DNA from: Vibrio fortis
GTDB lineage: Bacteria; Pseudomonadota; Gammaproteobacteria; Enterobacterales; Vibrionaceae
NCBI RefSeq assembly: GCF_000695685.1
Contig: NZ_JFFR01000002.1
Span: forward strand, 186,001-250,000
Reading direction: 5' to 3'
DNA: 64,000 nt
Below the pieces are notes generated by a model that saw only the letters and a list, made by a program, of their open reading frames with translations, did not search any database and had not been told where the DNA came from. A program made the position numbers and the translations under genes. Positions 27,505 to 35,476 of the stretch are shown in pieces; position 1 is the stretch's first letter, and each line of letters starts with the position of its first letter.

Positions 27505-27581
27505 ATTATTACTCTGCTTAGAAATGTTGCTTTTTACTAAAAATGTTGATTAGTTAACTCTTATGTCAAGAGAGTAATAAT
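27505..27581. repeat. Long-range perfect inverted repeat
   Basis: ATTATTACTCT (27505-27515) and AGAGTAATAAT (27571-27581) are perfect complements 55 bases apart in an AT-rich gene-free stretch. The remainder of 27396-27808 holds no credible gene. Confidence 0.4.
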
Positions 27582-27808
27582 TACGATTGTGCTGCTTTTA
27601 TTGATATATAAATCAGAAAGCTCGCCTGAGTGCCTATCTTTACTGATGTTTAGAGTCAATGATTACAAACAAACACTTTTGTAAGTCAATGTAAGGTCGA
27701 ATAATCTTTAGTAAAATCGATTGATTGTGTGATTGTTTTTGTAAATAATATTTTTCAAACAAAATAATAATAAAAACGTCTAGTTGGAAATATATAACTA
27801 GGAGAAGT

Positions 27809-27928
27809 ATGAAAAATTGCAACCACAAATCTGTTGTTCGCTTGCATCGAACTAGCATAGAAAAGTTACTGTTGATCAAACAAAAATACCGATGCACTAT
27901 TTGTCATAAGATAATTAAAATCAGATAG
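27809..27928 (+). CDS. 39-residue zinc-ribbon microprotein, copy 2
   Basis: A frame of 39 codons plus stop with a good ribosome binding site (GGAG, 5 bases before the ATG). The product starts MKNCNHKSVVRLHRTSI and ends KYRCTICHKIIKIR. It carries a Cys and His near the N-terminus and a Cys-x2-Cys knuckle, and matches the 17130-17255 product over its length. An inverted repeat CTAGTT/AACTAG (27780-27785 and 27796-27801) ends at the first base of the Shine-Dalgarno and could affect translation. The protein is very basic. Function unknown; nucleic-acid binding is a guess from charge and zinc pattern. Confidence 0.65.
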   Translation: MKNCNHKSVVRLHRTSIEKLLLIKQKYRCTICHKIIKIR

Positions 27929-27973
27929 TGACAATAGGGCTAACAAGGAAAATTATTACGTTAAATATACACG

Positions 27974-28116
27974 CCATAGAGTCAAAGCAATGATGCTCTG
28001 TTTATGGGAATTTTGGCTCAAATAGAGTGAGCCTTCTGCAACTCGCTCTATATAACAATAATAAAAACAACAACGTCTTGGCATTTGTAAGGGTAGTTAT
28101 TTCTACCCTTTTTTTT
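27974..28116 (+). ncRNA. Candidate small RNA or structured 3' UTR
   Basis: Three hairpins in a row without a convincing gene: CCATA...TATGG with inner AGAG/CTCT (27974-28007), ATAGAGTGAG / CTCGCTCTAT with one G-T pair (28022-28031 and 28042-28051), and a terminator AAGGGTAG/CTACCCTT with eight T (28089-28116). It starts 46 bases after the stop of the microgene at 27809, so it may be the processed 3' end of that messenger or a separate sRNA. No known family is recognised. Confidence 0.35.
28089..28116 (+). terminator. Strong Rho-independent terminator
   Basis: 8-bp stem AAGGGTAG / CTACCCTT, 6-base loop and an uninterrupted run of eight T. 28117-28318 holds a short IR (TGACAT/ATGTCA near 28170) and no other feature. 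Confidence 0.88.
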
Positions 28117-28318
28117 AAGCAGTGTTTACAGGAGCATTTTTTTAAATAAAAAATCAGTAACAGTGGCTAGTGACATTAAGCCGTTATGTCATAGTCACAT
28201 CAAGGTGAACGAAAATGACACGGTGATGAAAATTCATCTTAGACATAAACGTTCACAATTAATAATAAAATGAAATATCCCCTTGTAATAACAAATACAA
28301 TAAATGAGAGATTTGGGT

Positions 28319-28819
28319 ATGAGCACAACAACAGATGCCGAAACTTTATTTAAAGACAGCTACCTATTAGGTGCTATGAAGTTGATCTTTAATTATAAGA
28401 ACAATGAGAACGACAGAAACTTCGAATCTATGTATCGTCTTGTACACAACCAGCAGTTGTTAACGATATCTAATGAGTGCGACAAGATTCGAAAGATTGG
28501 ACAAACATTGGACAAGTACAAACCAACTTCTGAAATGGTTGCGGCTTTCTATATTATTAGTGAGGAGAGACCATCGGTATACTTTATGTTCATTGATAAA
28601 CTAATAAATAGAAGATGGACACACGCGTCGGATCCAATTGTCCACCTAGATAGGTTGCTTTCTTCTATACCAAGCTCAGACAAACTGGGAAGGTTCAATC
28701 TTATCGTAGGGATCATTACTTTGTTTAACTACTACGACCGAGGACAAAAGATGCAGTCTTTGGTTCTTACATTGCCGAAAGAATATGCACTTCCAAAAAT
28801 TAAAAATAGCATGGGTTAG
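28319..28819 (+). CDS. Unknown 166-residue protein
   Basis: A soluble, Lys/Asn-rich protein that begins MSTTTDAETLFKDSYLLG and ends PKEYALPKIKNSMG. GAGAG lies about 8 bases before the ATG at 28319, which is preferred over an in-frame ATG at 28304 with no ribosome binding site. No motif, membrane helix or family is recognised. The AT-rich surroundings and lack of relatives known to me suggest a lineage-specific gene. Confidence 0.55.
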   Translation: MSTTTDAETLFKDSYLLGAMKLIFNYKNNENDRNFESMYRLVHNQQLLTISNECDKIRKIGQTLDKYKPTSEMVAAFYIISEERPSVYFMFIDKLINRRWTHASDPIVHLDRLLSSIPSSDKLGRFNLIVGIITLFNYYDRGQKMQSLVLTLPKEYALPKIKNSMG

Positions 28820-28821
28820 TT

Positions 28822-28899
28822 TTGGATAGAGATAACTTGCTGATATTCATCGCGATCATATTTAGTTTGGTTGGTATCTATACAATAGAGGTTCTTTAG
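28822..28899 (+). CDS. Possible 25-residue single-helix membrane peptide
   Basis: A TTG-started frame 2 bases after the preceding stop encodes MDRDNLLIFIAIIFSLVGIY plus TIEVL, one membrane helix flanked by charges. It could be translated by coupling with the upstream gene. There is no clear ribosome binding site, so this is weak. Confidence 0.3.
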   Translation: MDRDNLLIFIAIIFSLVGIYTIEVL

Positions 28900-28943
28900 C
28901 GATAATAATTTTACAATCATCAGTTTCCATCGCACGCTAAATT

Positions 28944-28967
28944 AAAGCACTCCACAGTGAGTGCTTT
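28944..28967 (+). terminator. Rho-independent terminator
   Basis: Stem AAAGCACTC / GAGTGCTTT, 6-base loop, then GTTTC. Confidence 0.65.
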
Positions 28968-29084
28968 GTTTCTATCTCTCCACCTTAATGTGACCTAACT
29001 CAATAAAACGAGCTAGGGTGAGTCTAAAAAAACGACGCTTTGTTGATATAAAGAGCAAACGGTTGATTTAAAGTAAATTTATAC

Positions 29085-29113
29085 TTGCACCATTTTAGCA
29101 GTGTCGTTAATAT
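29085..29113 (+). promoter_or_regulatory. Sigma-70-type promoter of the tRNA-Val operon
   Basis: TTGCAC (29085-29090), exactly 17 bases, TAATAT (29108-29113). Transcription would start about 13 bases before the first tRNA. Confidence 0.6.
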
Positions 29114-29133
29114 CTTCCTCGTTCTTAAGGAAT

Positions 29134-29210
29134 GGGTCCGTAGCTCAGTTGGTTAGAGTACTACCTTGACATGGTAGGGGTCGGCGATTCGAGTTCGCCC
29201 GGACCCACCA
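29134..29210 (+). tRNA. tRNA-Val (anticodon GAC), copy 1
   Basis: 77 bases with encoded CCA. The acceptor stem GGGTCCG pairs with CGGACCC, the anticodon arm CTACC-TTGACAT-GGTAG gives GAC, and the T arm contains GATTCGAGT-like TTCGAGT. It is identical to the copy at 29286. Confidence 0.96.
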
Positions 29211-29285
29211 TCCCTTAAGTTGTTTTTGTCAGAACAACAGGCTTTAGTCACACGAGACTTAATCAAGCAAAAGAACACAAAATTT

Positions 29286-29362
29286 GGGTCCGTAGCTCAG
29301 TTGGTTAGAGTACTACCTTGACATGGTAGGGGTCGGCGATTCGAGTTCGCCCGGACCCACCA
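29286..29362 (+). tRNA. tRNA-Val (anticodon GAC), copy 2
   Basis: Identical to the first copy, 75 bases downstream, encoded CCA included. Both are probably processed from one transcript that ends at the terminator at 29385. Confidence 0.96.
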
Positions 29363-29384
29363 AATTTTCATACTTAGGTATGGC

Positions 29385-29413
29385 AAAAAGCCCGCAGTTA
29401 TGCGGGCTTTTTT
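29385..29413. terminator. Rho-independent terminator, bidirectional
   Basis: Stem AAAAAGCCCGCA / TGCGGGCTTTTT with a 4-base loop, ending the tRNA operon and, on the other strand, the aminotransferase gene. Confidence 0.88.
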
Positions 29414-29430
29414 GTATCTGAAAATCAGTC

Positions 29431-30753
29431 CTAAGCAAACTCTTTGGCTACATCAGAGAGAGTTTCTACGATGACATCAATGTGCTCTTTTTCGATGATC
29501 AGTGGTGGGGATAGGGCGATGGTATTACCCATACTACGAACCATAACGCCTTTGTCGTAGCAGCGTTTAAGGATATCAAAACCGATTGGTTTGCCGTGAG
29601 ACGCTTCTGCGAACTGCACTGCACCGATTAATCCATAGTTACGGATATCGACAATGTTACCTGTTCCCTTCAGTGAATGAAGTCCTTGCTCGAAGTACTG
29701 CCCAATCTCGCCTTTTGCTCGGGTAAGTAATCCTTCTTTTTCATAGATATCCAGAGTCGCTAGTCCAGCAGCACAGGCAACAGGGTGCCCTGAGTAGGTA
29801 TAACCATGGAAAAACTCAACCGTGCCTTCAGGTGCACTGTTTACCACGGTGTTGTAGATATGTTCGCTAGAGAAAACAGCACCTAGTGGTACAACACCAC
29901 TGCTGATCCCTTTTGCTGAAGTAATCAGGTCGGGTACAACATCAAACTCTTCGGCGGCAAAGGCAGAGCCTAAGCGTCCCCAGCCAGTGATGACTTCATC
30001 AAAAATCAGTACCACATCATGACGCGTACAGATTTCACGTAATCGACGTAAATAACCTTTAGGTGGCAGGATGACACCGCCGGCGCCTGAGATAGGCTCA
30101 ACAATAACCGCAGCAATAGAGTCAGCCCCATGAAACTGGATAAGACGTTCTAATTGTTCGGCTTTCTCTACGCCATTTTCCGGTAAGCCTTTACTAAACG
30201 CGTTGCGTTCGATGTTGAGCGTATGATCGAGGTGGTCGGTCGCAAGCAGTGGACCAAAACCCTTACGATTAGGTGTTAAACCACCTACGGATATTCCTCC
30301 AAAGTTAACCCCATGATAGCCGAGTTCACGACCAATCAGTTTATATTTACCTGTGTTACCTTTGGCTTGCTGATAAGCCAATGCTATTTTAAGTGCACTT
30401 TCAACGGCTTCGGATCCTGAATTGGTGAAGAAAACCTTGTTCAAACCCGGTGGTGTGTGCTTGATAAGACGTTCTGCAAACTCGAAACCGATATCATGCC
30501 CAAAATTGAACGGTGAACTGTAATCTAGCTCTGCGACCTGCTTTGCCATCGCTTCACCAATAGAGTTACGACCGTGGCCTGCATTCACACACCAAAGGCC
30601 AGCAGTCGCATCAAGCAGTTTGACGTGTCTATCAGAGTAGCAATACATACCCTCGGCGCGATTAATGATTCGAGGGTTGGCCTTGAAGTCGCGGTTTGCA
30701 GTGAACGGCATCCAGAATGCGTCGTAATTTACTTTTTTTTCCATGGTCGACAT
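29431..30753 (-). CDS. Class III omega-amino acid:pyruvate aminotransferase
   Basis: A 440-residue PLP enzyme, cytosolic. FWMPFTANRDFKANPRII at the N-terminus is characteristic of beta-alanine/omega-amino acid:pyruvate aminotransferases. The PLP site shows FDEVITGWGRLG and the Schiff-base Lys in LITSAKGISSG, with GSGAGG-type phosphate binding in FFTNSGSEAVESAL. In the context of glaH-lhgO and gabD its likely substrate is 5-aminovalerate (giving glutarate semialdehyde), but beta-alanine, GABA or taurine cannot be excluded. It follows the LysR gene by 94 bases on the same strand. Start ATG 30753 chosen; 30744 is also possible. Confidence 0.85.
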   Translation of the reverse strand: MSTMEKKVNYDAFWMPFTANRDFKANPRIINRAEGMYCYSDRHVKLLDATAGLWCVNAGHGRNSIGEAMAKQVAELDYSSPFNFGHDIGFEFAERLIKHTPPGLNKVFFTNSGSEAVESALKIALAYQQAKGNTGKYKLIGRELGYHGVNFGGISVGGLTPNRKGFGPLLATDHLDHTLNIERNAFSKGLPENGVEKAEQLERLIQFHGADSIAAVIVEPISGAGGVILPPKGYLRRLREICTRHDVVLIFDEVITGWGRLGSAFAAEEFDVVPDLITSAKGISSGVVPLGAVFSSEHIYNTVVNSAPEGTVEFFHGYTYSGHPVACAAGLATLDIYEKEGLLTRAKGEIGQYFEQGLHSLKGTGNIVDIRNYGLIGAVQFAEASHGKPIGFDILKRCYDKGVMVRSMGNTIALSPPLIIEKEHIDVIVETLSDVAKEFA

Positions 30754-30847
30754 GCTCTGTGTTTGAAAATGTAGCGAGAATGTTATCCACGGCAAAACAC
30801 CAATAAAATCACTCCGAATAAATATAAAGATTTATCGTCATCAAACT

Positions 30848-31747
30848 TTAGTCGTGTTGTTGATCGCGCAATGTGCCTTGTAAGAAGCTGACGAATGCCT
30901 TTGCGGCCGTTGAAAGGTAGTGACTCGATTTCCAACCAATCCCTAACTGTAATGGGATAGGGGGATCAAACGGAATGGCTTTCAGCTGCGGATCGTTAGC
31001 AACCAAAATTGGTAAGCAGGTACCAATGCCTATCTTCCGGCGGACCATAGATTTAAGCAGTTCAGGTAGGTTGGTCTCAAAGTGAATATTGGGCTGAACT
31101 TTGTTTTGTTGGCAGTAGGTATTGATCGTTTCACGCAAGAAATAGCCATTTTTAAACAGTACCAAGGGCTGCTGGCAAAACTCTTCTAAAGTGATGTGAC
31201 TTCTCGCTGCGAACTCATGATTAGTGGGAACACAGGCCGCAATTTGATCTTGAGCCAACAGTGTATGGCGAATCTGCTCGTGTTCGCGGTCACCTCTTAT
31301 CAGCGCTAGGTCGAGTTCGCCATTAACAAGCATTTGCGCCAATGTCGCTGTACCAGCTTCGTGGACATTAATTTGAATTCCGGGATACGACTTTTTAAAT
31401 TGCTCCAACGCGTCTGGAAGGTAGTAAGAAGCAAGCATTGCCGGCGCACCGAAATTAATCGCTCCACTGGTTAATCCTTTCAACTCTTGTAGCTCTTTTT
31501 CAGCTTGTTCAACGTCTTCCAAGATGATTTTTGTGTGACGAAGCAGCACTTGCCCTTCGGCGGTCAGACTCATCTGTCGCTCGGTTCGATTAATCAGTTT
31601 GAGCTCCAATTGCTGTTCAAGCTTCTTGATACTGGTACTGAGCGCAGACTGTGCTATCCCAAGTTGATCGGCGGCTTTGGTAAAGTTTCCAGTCTTTGCC
31701 AACTGGCTGAAATAGTAGAGACGTTTCAAATCCATTTTCATTGCCAT
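30848..31747 (-). CDS. LysR-family regulator of the glutarate locus (inferred)
   Basis: A 299-residue LysR regulator: winged helix at about residues 6-65 (LYYFSQLAKTGNFTKAADQL, then QSALSTSIKKLEQ), followed by the substrate-binding-like effector domain. It is divergent from glaH with a 182-base gap and upstream of the aminotransferase on its own strand. It is thus placed to control both units. E. coli uses the GntR-type CsiR at this locus, so a LysR here is a different regulatory solution. The likely effector is glutarate or 2-hydroxyglutarate (inference). It is a paralogue of the LysR at 16015-16887. Confidence 0.88.
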   Translation of the reverse strand: MAMKMDLKRLYYFSQLAKTGNFTKAADQLGIAQSALSTSIKKLEQQLELKLINRTERQMSLTAEGQVLLRHTKIILEDVEQAEKELQELKGLTSGAINFGAPAMLASYYLPDALEQFKKSYPGIQINVHEAGTATLAQMLVNGELDLALIRGDREHEQIRHTLLAQDQIAACVPTNHEFAARSHITLEEFCQQPLVLFKNGYFLRETINTYCQQNKVQPNIHFETNLPELLKSMVRRKIGIGTCLPILVANDPQLKAIPFDPPIPLQLGIGWKSSHYLSTAAKAFVSFLQGTLRDQQHD

Positions 31748-31775
31748 CTATTTTGTATATGAAAACTATATCTAC

Positions 31776-31792
31776 CATATATTGTTAATATG
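31776..31792. promoter_or_regulatory. Palindrome in the LysR-glaH intergenic region
   Basis: CATAT-N7-ATATG lies 29 bases from the LysR start. Size and place fit a LysR binding site, but AT-rich palindromes of this length arise by chance. Confidence 0.3.
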
Positions 31793-31929
31793 ATCTCGCT
31801 GTCGTTATAGTTTTGTTAACTCAAGGCATGGCTGATATCTAATGCTCAACATTGGTCAGTCATTCAACTTTTTAACAACAAATATTATGAAAAAGCCGCT
31901 CAGCGGCACAGTCAAAAGGAAGTGAAACA

Positions 31930-32889
31930 ATGAATATCGCGACGGTTTTTAGTGAAAACGTACAAGAGAAAAGTGGATTTATCATCTCGCAGCACCCAGA
32001 AAACTCACGTCTACAAGTGGTCACATTAGCGAAAGCAACGCTGGATAAGTTTTCGGAGCTTACGCAAGATTACAATCTTCAATCATTAGAATATAAAGCT
32101 TTTCTTCGTTTCGCTGTGGCCGATGCTCTTGATAAGGCGTGTGACTACCAGCTTGGTAAGTTTCTCGTGGCAACTATGGAAGACAGAGAAACAGGCGCTT
32201 TTTTGCTAGAACCTGATGCAGAAGCGAAAGCGGCATTTGATGACAGTGACGAACAGCGTGATTTCTTTGTTATTTTGTCGACCGCAATATCTCATTTGAT
32301 CGGGATTCCTAACTTCGATGCGATGTATGGTAAGTATTACGCGCGCTTCACCGTTAAAAATGATGACAATAGTGATAGTTACCTACGTCAGGCTCATCGA
32401 CGTATGGAACTTCACAATGATGGGACTTACGTTCAAGAGCGCACAGACTTCGTATTGATGATGAAGATGGATGAAAAGAACATGCAGATGGGTGACTCGT
32501 TATTGTTGCACGTTGATGATTGGCAAGATTTAGAGCGTTTCTATCATCATCCAATGGCGAAGCAAGATATTGTGTGGGGTGCACCGCCAAGTAAGAATGT
32601 CGGTTATACAGTAGATCACCCTGTGTTCTTTGAAGAGGATAAAAATGGCAAGCCTCATATGTTGTTCATCGACCAGTTTGCACAGCCGCAAAACATGCAG
32701 CAAGGCCTTTACCTTCACCAAATGAGTGAGTCTCTAGAAAGCGATACTAACTGTTTTAATGTCCGTGTGAACGTCGGCAGTATGTTGGTGGTACAAAATC
32801 ATTGCTGGCTGCATGGCCGCGATAAGTTTGTGGCAGATCCAGGCCTTAAGCGTGAGCTACTGCGTCAGCGTGGGCACTTTACTCGCTAG
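31930..32889 (+). CDS. glaH: Glutarate 2-hydroxylase GlaH (CsiD)
   Basis: Fe(II)/2-oxoglutarate-dependent dioxygenase that turns glutarate into L-2-hydroxyglutarate; cytosolic. The iron ligands are His162 and Asp164 in ELHNDGTY and His295 in CWLHGRDKF. The 319-residue length and the stretches RFTVKNDDNSDSYLRQAHR and DQFAQPQNMQQGLYLHQMSE match the CsiD family. AAAGGAAG is about 6 bases before the ATG. lhgO follows 117 bases downstream, the same pair as in E. coli csiD-lhgO, so the two enzymes act in sequence. Confidence 0.95.
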   Translation: MNIATVFSENVQEKSGFIISQHPENSRLQVVTLAKATLDKFSELTQDYNLQSLEYKAFLRFAVADALDKACDYQLGKFLVATMEDRETGAFLLEPDAEAKAAFDDSDEQRDFFVILSTAISHLIGIPNFDAMYGKYYARFTVKNDDNSDSYLRQAHRRMELHNDGTYVQERTDFVLMMKMDEKNMQMGDSLLLHVDDWQDLERFYHHPMAKQDIVWGAPPSKNVGYTVDHPVFFEEDKNGKPHMLFIDQFAQPQNMQQGLYLHQMSESLESDTNCFNVRVNVGSMLVVQNHCWLHGRDKFVADPGLKRELLRQRGHFTR

Positions 32890-33006
32890 TTTTCGATCAA
32901 TGATGATCAATAAGCGACTTGAACGACAGTAATGCGTTAAGTCGCTTAACTATAATAAAAATAGAGAAAGTAAATAAAAAACGAAAAGAGTGAAGGAGCA
33001 CCAGTC

Positions 33007-34281
33007 TTGGAAAAAGTGTATGACTACGTCGTAGTCGGCGGTGGCATAGTAGGGGTATCGACGGCTTGGCAATTACAAAGCCGCTTCCCAGATAAATCGA
33101 TTTTGTTGATAGAAAAAGAATCCGGCTTTTCGCATCATCAAACGGGCCATAACAGCGGTGTTATTCATGCTGGCGTTTATTACGCGCCGGGTAGCTTGAA
33201 AGCGGAATTTTGCAAAGCGGGTGTGGAAGCAACGACGACGTTTTGTGCAAAACACGACATCCCTGTTGAAAACTGTGGCAAATTGCTGGTCGCAACGTCT
33301 CAACAAGAAGTTGAGCGCATGCACGCGTTATATTTGCGTTGCCACGAAAATGGTTTGGATGTTGAGCTAATTGATGAACAGGAATTAAAGCGTCGTGAGC
33401 CTAACATTGTGGGCTTAGGTGCCATTGCGGTGTCAACGACGAGCATTGTTAATTATCGCCTTGTGACCGAGAAAATGGCTGAAGAGTTTGTCTCTGCTGG
33501 TGGTACTGTGTCATTAAACACCGAAGTGACGGGATTGAATGAATCACCAGAGCGCATTGTCGTAACGGCTAATATCAATCAACAAGCGACATCTTATGCA
33601 GGCAATTTTTTGGTGGTTTGCTCAGGCCTAATGGCGGATCGTTTAACACGTATGATGGGCATTGAAACTGATTTCCAAATCGTTCCTTATCGCGGGGAAT
33701 ACTATCGATTACCAGAAAAATACAACGATATTGTGAATCATCTTATCTACCCAATTCCAGATCCAGACCTACCGTTCTTAGGTGTGCATTTGACTCGAAT
33801 GATTGATGGTTCAGTCACTGTTGGGCCAAATGCCGTGCAAGGATGGAAAAGAGAAGGGTATGGGAAGATCAATTTTAGCGTTCGCGACGTGATGGATATG
33901 GTGCGTTTCCCGGGTTTTTGGAAGGTTACCGCGAAGCACCTAAAGACGGGGTTAATTGAAACCAAGAACTCGTGGTGGAAGCCTGGTTACTTAAAGCTAG
34001 TAAACAAATATTGCCCTCAAATCAAAGTGGAAGATCTGGAACCATATCCTGCCGGTATTCGAGCTCAAGCGGTACTTAAAGACGGTACATTGGTGCATGA
34101 CTTTTTATTTGCTGAAAGCGAGCGAAGCCTCCATGTCTGTAATGCGCCATCTCCTGCAGCAACATCTGCAATACCGATTGGCGGTTATATTTGTGACAAG
34201 ATCATTGAAAAGCAGCAATTAGAGATAAGTTCAGATTCACTAGCACAACAAGATAATAAAACAGCGTCAGAAGTGGCTTAA
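33007..34281 (+). CDS. lhgO: L-2-hydroxyglutarate oxidase/dehydrogenase LhgO
   Basis: FAD enzyme that oxidises L-2-hydroxyglutarate to 2-oxoglutarate, passing electrons to oxygen or the quinone pool at the membrane. The dinucleotide-binding motif VVVGGGIVGVSTA is at the N-terminus, with HQTGHNSGVIHAGVYYAPGSLKA as the family block. FKVVPYRGEYY-type wording and APSPAATSAIPIGGYI at the C-terminus also fit. It has 424 residues, slightly longer than E. coli LhgO because of a polar C-terminal tail. The start is a TTG at 33007, fixed by AAGGAG 8 bases upstream. Confidence 0.95.
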   Translation: MEKVYDYVVVGGGIVGVSTAWQLQSRFPDKSILLIEKESGFSHHQTGHNSGVIHAGVYYAPGSLKAEFCKAGVEATTTFCAKHDIPVENCGKLLVATSQQEVERMHALYLRCHENGLDVELIDEQELKRREPNIVGLGAIAVSTTSIVNYRLVTEKMAEEFVSAGGTVSLNTEVTGLNESPERIVVTANINQQATSYAGNFLVVCSGLMADRLTRMMGIETDFQIVPYRGEYYRLPEKYNDIVNHLIYPIPDPDLPFLGVHLTRMIDGSVTVGPNAVQGWKREGYGKINFSVRDVMDMVRFPGFWKVTAKHLKTGLIETKNSWWKPGYLKLVNKYCPQIKVEDLEPYPAGIRAQAVLKDGTLVHDFLFAESERSLHVCNAPSPAATSAIPIGGYICDKIIEKQQLEISSDSLAQQDNKTASEVA

Positions 34282-34320
34282 ATCGAACATAGAGTTTAAC
34301 TCGTCATGTTCGTATCAATA

Positions 34321-34352
34321 AAAATGCCTGGGCAGCAACGCTCAGGCATTTT
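34321..34352. terminator. Rho-independent terminator, bidirectional
   Basis: 10-bp stem AAAATGCCTG / CAGGCATTTT with a 12-base loop (inner G-C pairs possible), then CATTTTT. It separates lhgO from the convergent LysR gene. Confidence 0.8.
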
Positions 34353-34378
34353 CATTTTTCGCTATTTTTCGTGTTCGA

Positions 34379-35380
34379 TTATATAGCTAACTCAGTAGCC
34401 TGCTTACGATAATAGTCGCGCATTGTTTTGGTAAAAAGTGAGCGTACTTTATTGAGCCCGGACGTTTTCTTGGTGATCGCCATGATTTCCAAGTTGTAAT
34501 AACGGCGGTCGGGGGCGATAGCAACAAGCTCACCAGATTCGACATAAGGTTGAGCATATTGTTCAGGTAAATAGCCGATAAAGCGAGAAGACAATAGTAG
34601 CGCCATACGAGATTCGTAGTTATAGGCTGTGGCTTTTAGATTCATATTGGCCAAGTGCCCATTAATGCGCTCTTGGGTTTTGATTCCAGCATAGACCACA
34701 GGAAAGCCGTCGATCACTTCATCAGTCAGTTCATGATCATCGAGTTGCGCCAACGGGTTGTTATTGCTGGCATACAGATAACAAATATCCGTGTAGATAT
34801 GTTCATACTCTAATCCATCAAGTGCTCTGTGGTAGGGGATAAAGCCGATGTCTGCTTCTTCCTGCATCACCATTCTTTCGATCTCGGTCATTCTTGCGAC
34901 TTCAGCAGTTAGATAAACCTCTTGCGCCAGCTTTGAAAACTTACGAATGACAGTAGGAATGCTAGCGCGTTTATCCAGGCTGATTGTGTCGCTAAACAGC
35001 ACCGTCAAACTTCCGGATAGCTGAATATCTAAATGATTGATTGTGTTTCGAAAGTCTTCTAGTTCTCCCAGTAACTTAACCGTTGCTTCATAGACAACAA
35101 CACCTTCTTCCGTTAGTGCGAACCCTGCGCGGCCACGTCTACACAGAATGAGGTTGAGTCGAGATTCTAAGTTAGAGATATGAATACTGATCGTTGAACG
35201 ACTAATGTTGAGTTCTGTTTCGGCGGCAGAAAAGCCACCGCAATCGGCGACGACCTTAAATATCTTTAACTGCTTTATTTCGTAGTCACCAATTTGACCG
35301 ACAGGCGAAGGATTCTTTGTCATTGTTTTAGGCTCATAAAACTTCATGTTTAAAGGGGAACATTTATTCCGATTAAGCAT
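34379..35380 (-). CDS. LysR-family regulator divergent from gabD
   Basis: A LysR regulator of up to 333 residues. The winged helix is at about 35-95 (LKIFKVVADCGGFSAAETEL, then SRSTISIHISNLESRL), so about 30 residues precede it; starts at 35347 or 35323 would remove part of this and are just as likely, since none has a clear ribosome binding site. The effector domain follows (LFSDTISLDKRASIP, EEADIGFIPYH). It is 93 bases from the gabD-type gene in divergent orientation and probably controls it. It is not closely related to the other LysR genes here. Confidence 0.85.
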   Translation of the reverse strand: MLNRNKCSPLNMKFYEPKTMTKNPSPVGQIGDYEIKQLKIFKVVADCGGFSAAETELNISRSTISIHISNLESRLNLILCRRGRAGFALTEEGVVVYEATVKLLGELEDFRNTINHLDIQLSGSLTVLFSDTISLDKRASIPTVIRKFSKLAQEVYLTAEVARMTEIERMVMQEEADIGFIPYHRALDGLEYEHIYTDICYLYASNNNPLAQLDDHELTDEVIDGFPVVYAGIKTQERINGHLANMNLKATAYNYESRMALLLSSRFIGYLPEQYAQPYVESGELVAIAPDRRYYNLEIMAITKKTSGLNKVRSLFTKTMRDYYRKQATELAI

Positions 35381-35476
35381 TTGTTATTATTTTGTTATGT
35401 AAGTGGCTGATTATGCGTCAAACAAATTCAAGATTCTTTGAAGTTGTAGGAATTTATAAAATTAGGGACTGAAGTG

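Noticed and set aside
27640..27897. 85-codon minus-strand frame opposite microgene copy 2
   Set aside because: Low-complexity hydrophobic composition and no start signal; the plus strand has a good ribosome binding site and a paralogue.
27990..28025. 11-residue peptide with two Trp (MMLCLWEFWLK) followed by a hairpin, like an attenuator leader
   Set aside because: No amino acid biosynthesis gene follows and there is no ribosome binding site; the hairpins end in a plain terminator.
29134..29362. tRNA pair as an integration site with att repeat
   Set aside because: The two identical copies are a normal tRNA array; no integrase or partial 3' tRNA repeat was seen downstream.
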